Origin: Fimbriimonadaceae bacterium
GTDB lineage: Bacteria > Armatimonadota > Fimbriimonadia > Fimbriimonadales > Fimbriimonadaceae
Length of the DNA: 18,055 nt
Direction of reading: 5' to 3'
NCBI GenBank assembly: GCA_025451715.1
Contig: JANWJY010000189.1
Location: 1-18,055, forward strand
This document shows, in pieces, positions 15,301 through 18,055 of the stretch (positions within the stretch are counted from its first letter, which is position 1; each line of letters opens with the position of its first letter). The notes under the pieces are model-generated. The model saw nothing but the letters and a program-made list of their open reading frames with translations, was not told where the DNA came from and did no database searches. The position numbers were made by a program, and so were the translations under genes.

Positions 15301-18055
15301 CTATGGGCCCAGCCCTGAGTCTGCGAAGGTCATGAGCGCAGAATCGCCGCTTCGAAGCTCGAAGGAAACGGTCGCCCCCTCGTTTTGAACCTGAATTCGA
15401 CTAGATCGGACCATAACCCTCGCTACGATCCTTCCCTTCGGCAGGACAACTCGAACACGCCCTGCGCCAAGGTCCGCGGTGATCCTGGCCCACTCCAATC
15501 CACCGTCTCTCCAGTTCATCCACACCTGGTAACCGCCCCGTGCCCGCAAACCCTCGACCTCCCCGTTTCTCCATGCGGCAGGCAGCGCGGGCAGCAGCCG
15601 CATGAACCCCTCATGGCTTTGCAGCAGCATCTCTGCAATCCCCGCTACGCCCCCGAAGTTGCCGTCGATCTGAAAAGGAGGGTGGTTGTCGAACAGGTTG
15701 TCGAGCGTCGACTTGGCAAACAGCGCGTTCACGTTCTCGCCGGCCTTCTCACCGTCGAGCAGTCTCGCCCAGAAGTTGATGATCCAAGCGCGGCTCCATC
15801 CCGTGTGCCCCCCACCGTGCGACAGCCGATACTCGAGTGACTTCCTCGCAGCCCCGACCATCTCTGGAGACTTCGTCCAAGTGAACTGGTTCGATGGGTG
15901 CAGTCCATACAGGTGCGAGAGGTGCCGGTGCCCCGGCTCCGGCTCCTCGTACTCCTCGCTCCATTCCAGAATGCGCCCGTCCGCACCGACCTTTACAGGC
16001 GCGAGCTTCGCAAGTTTTGCCCGGACTTCCTCAACGAACCCGTCTTCGATCCCCAAAACCGTCGCAGCCTCGAGCACATTGCTGAACGTCTCCCAGATGA
16101 TCTCGCGGTCCATCGTGGTCCCCATGCTCAGCGAAAGACGCTGGCCGTTCAGCGAGTAAGAGTTCTCGGGTGAAGTCGTCGGCCCGCTCGTCAGCAGTCC
16201 CGTCTTCGGATCCACAACGAGCCAGTCCAGATAGAACTCCGCCGCCTCGCGCAGCACCGGCCACGCGCGTTCGCGCAAGAATTCCTTGTCCTGCGTAAAG
16301 CGGTAGTGCTCCATGTAGTGCGCGCTGCACCAGCCCGCGCCCATCGGCCACATCCCCCACACCGGCGCGCCCTGGGGAGCGGTCCACAGCCACGCGTCCG
16401 TCGTGTGACCGAACGCAAACCCCCTCATTCCCAGTTTTCGAGCCAGCTCCCGCCCGTCCTTGCGCAACGCGTCGACCAGCCAGAAGAACGGCTCGTGCAG
16501 ATCTCCCAGCCCCGTTACCTCCGCGGGCCAGTAGTTCATCTGCACGTTGATGTTCGTGTGGTAGTCCGCGTTCCACGGCGCGTCCATGTGCTCGTTCCAG
16601 AGCCCCTGGAGGTTCGCAGGCATCGTCCCCGGCCGCGAAGAGCCGATCAGCAGGTAACGCCCGTACTGGAAGTACAACGCCGCCAATCCCGGATCGCTCT
16701 TCCCCGCCTTCACCGCGGCGAGACGCTCGTTAGTCGGCAGATCGTTCTTCATGTCCCCCAGATCCAGCCGCACCCGGCTGAAGTACGACTGGTGGTCCAC
16801 AATGCTATCGACTGCGAGCTGACCGTAGCTCTTGCCCGCGGCGCGCGCAAGAGTCCGAAGACACTTGTCAGTGAGGTCGTCTTCGAGGGGCGAGAACGGA
16901 TCGTCCATGTTGTAGTCCGTCTCGGCAGCGATGCAAATCGTCACTGCGCTCGCACCCCGCACTTGTAAAACGTTCTCCGCCGCACGCACGGTCCCGTCCT
17001 CGGTCACGACGTTCACTGCGCACACGTACTTCGTCCCCAGGTGCTCACCATTGTGCTGCGCCTGGCCCGTCATCACCAGCCTGTGACCGCCGAGCGCACT
17101 CGTGACAAAGTCCGCCGGACGGTCGAGCGAAAGGTCGAACGACATCGGACCGCCCTCCATCCGCACAACGATCACATCGTCGACCGCCGACGCGAACACC
17201 TCCCTGCTCACCGTTCGTCCGCCGTCAGAGAAGACTGTCGTCGCAACCGCGGTCTCGAGGTCCAGACTCCTTTCGTACCCCTCAGGCACCGTTACGTACG
17301 TCAGCACGACATCGGAAGCCATGTGCCCCGGTCCGCCGAAGTTCGTGACACCCACCGCGATCACGTTGGTGCCCACTTTGAACTTCCTTGTGACGTCGAA
17401 CTTGTACGCCTGGTTGTAGACGCTCGTCCGCCCGACCTCCTCGCCGTTGACGAACACCACCGATTCGTCGTCGATCGGGCTCAGCGACATCCGGTTGTAG
17501 ACGCGGGCCTGCTCCTCCGTCAGATGAAAAGCCGAACGGAAGACCACGGTGCTGCTCTCGGGAACGCTCTTTTCACCAGCGACCCACGAAGAATCATTGA
17601 AGTCGACCGCGAGCTGCGACCGATCGAGGTCCTTCCCCACCGGCCCGCGTTTCCAAACGTCGACGCTCTCGTCGGGCATGACCTCTTCGGCGTCCCCGAC
17701 CATCCTGATCCACAGGTCACCCAACGTCTGATGGCTGCGCGGTTCGACGCTCCTCGCCAAGAACTGTGAACCGATCAACCGCTCGCCCTCGAGCGGCTTT
17801 CCGTCGAAGAACAGCCGCCGCGCCTCGCGCAGGGCGATGCCGGCGGTATCGGGCAACGTGGGAAACGGCGGCCCAGCCCACAAGGAATCGATGTTGAGTT
17901 GGATCCGCTCCTCGTCCACTCCGCCAAAAACCATCGCCCCCAGCCGCCCGTTTCCGACCGGCAGAGCCTCGGTCCACGCCTCAGCGGGCCGGCGGTACCA
18001 AAGCACGTTCGGCGAGTGTCCCTGAGAAGTCACAGAAAAGAGCAACGCGGCACAA
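15301..18055 (-). CDS. Secreted GH95 glycoside hydrolase, probable alpha-L-fucosidase, with inserted sugar-binding-like domain (5' end outside window)
   Basis: Inverting glycosidase of family GH95, whose members mainly cleave alpha-1,2-linked L-fucose and in some cases L-galactose. The frame is open to the right edge. The residues ahead of the TTG at 18045 continue a hydrophobic run (CAALLFSVTSQG), so a signal peptide is cut by the window and the TTG is not the start. Numbering from that TTG, the family opening block ALPVGNGRLGAMVFGGV is at 28-43. Probable active-site residues are H496, N498 and N500 (HTNIN), the acid E627 (TSPENS) and the helper D794 (FQIDGNFGG). From memory of the characterised bifidobacterial enzyme, a histidine in this block goes with fucose and a threonine with galactose preference. 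Residues about 118-253 are extra: a jelly-roll-like stretch (DFNDSSW, VFVNGEEVG) interrupts the N-terminal domain. This explains the length of over 914 against roughly 750-800 usual. Confidence 0.93.
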   Translation of the reverse strand, partial: CAALLFSVTSQGHSPNVLWYRRPAEAWTEALPVGNGRLGAMVFGGVDEERIQLNIDSLWAGPPFPTLPDTAGIALREARRLFFDGKPLEGERLIGSQFLARSVEPRSHQTLGDLWIRMVGDAEEVMPDESVDVWKRGPVGKDLDRSQLAVDFNDSSWVAGEKSVPESSTVVFRSAFHLTEEQARVYNRMSLSPIDDESVVFVNGEEVGRTSVYNQAYKFDVTRKFKVGTNVIAVGVTNFGGPGHMASDVVLTYVTVPEGYERSLDLETAVATTVFSDGGRTVSREVFASAVDDVIVVRMEGGPMSFDLSLDRPADFVTSALGGHRLVMTGQAQHNGEHLGTKYVCAVNVVTEDGTVRAAENVLQVRGASAVTICIAAETDYNMDDPFSPLEDDLTDKCLRTLARAAGKSYGQLAVDSIVDHQSYFSRVRLDLGDMKNDLPTNERLAAVKAGKSDPGLAALYFQYGRYLLIGSSRPGTMPANLQGLWNEHMDAPWNADYHTNINVQMNYWPAEVTGLGDLHEPFFWLVDALRKDGRELARKLGMRGFAFGHTTDAWLWTAPQGAPVWGMWPMGAGWCSAHYMEHYRFTQDKEFLRERAWPVLREAAEFYLDWLVVDPKTGLLTSGPTTSPENSYSLNGQRLSLSMGTTMDREIIWETFSNVLEAATVLGIEDGFVEEVRAKLAKLAPVKVGADGRILEWSEEYEEPEPGHRHLSHLYGLHPSNQFTWTKSPEMVGAARKSLEYRLSHGGGHTGWSRAWIINFWARLLDGEKAGENVNALFAKSTLDNLFDNHPPFQIDGNFGGVAGIAEMLLQSHEGFMRLLPALPAAWRNGEVEGLRARGGYQVWMNWRDGGLEWARITADLGAGRVRVVLPKGRIVARVMVRSSRIQVQNEGATVSFELRSGDSALMTFADSGLGP

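Noticed and set aside
17041..17769. Open frame on the plus strand opposite the GH95 gene (242 codons)
   Set aside because: It is antisense to a conserved enzyme and the translation is His/Arg/Val-biased without recognisable motifs.
18043..18045. TTG as the start of the GH95 gene
   Set aside because: The frame stays open to the window edge and the preceding codons continue a signal-peptide-like hydrophobic stretch.

Overview
The window reads as chromosome of a moderately GC-rich, free-living diderm bacterium. It holds no mobile elements, phage genes, CRISPR arrays or RNA genes that I could find. A lipoprotein with a lipobox, a small secreted protein ending in an aromatic beta-signal-like tail, a membrane HD-GYP protein and a large secreted GH95 glycosidase fit a Gram-negative-type envelope. 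The unusual membrane-protein cluster makes me think of Armatimonadota (Fimbriimonadia-like) or a neighbouring phylum, but that is an impression and not proven by the sequence.

Layout. (1) 1-2979, plus strand: the 3' nine-tenths of clpB (disaggregase, open at the left edge), then a small secreted beta-rich protein with a potentially structured leader, closed by a strong intrinsic terminator at 2938-2979. (2) 2980-3245: about 270 bases without a convincing gene, holding a few hairpins. (3) 3246-13590, minus strand: an almost gapless train of eleven genes, read from right to left: glmU, prs, six small or membrane proteins of unknown function, recO, an OppA/DppA-type lipoprotein and an AraC-type regulator. 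Most junctions are stop/start overlaps (ATGA, GTGA) or directly abutting codons (TAAATG twice, TAGTTG once), so translation is probably coupled over long stretches. (4) 13667-14287, plus strand: upp, divergent from glmU across 76 bases that contain three 8-base repeats. (5) 14310-18055, minus strand: a GH95 alpha-L-fucosidase-type enzyme (open at the right edge), followed by a membrane HD-GYP phosphodiesterase.

How the genes fit together. Prs makes PRPP, Upp uses PRPP to salvage uracil to UMP, and GlmU consumes UTP to make UDP-GlcNAc for the envelope, so the glmU/prs/upp neighbourhood is metabolically coherent. The oligopeptide-binding lipoprotein and the AraC regulator with an unrecognised N-terminal domain are abutting and probably form a sensing pair. 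The most unexplained part is the six-gene block at 6837-11190: a two-helix PH-like protein, a 105-residue small protein, a DUF6754-like protein with a predicted cytoplasmic domain, a seven-helix protein, a protein with a large extracytoplasmic domain between two helices, and a six-helix protein. It looks like one multi-subunit membrane complex of unknown function and is the best candidate here for an undescribed system.
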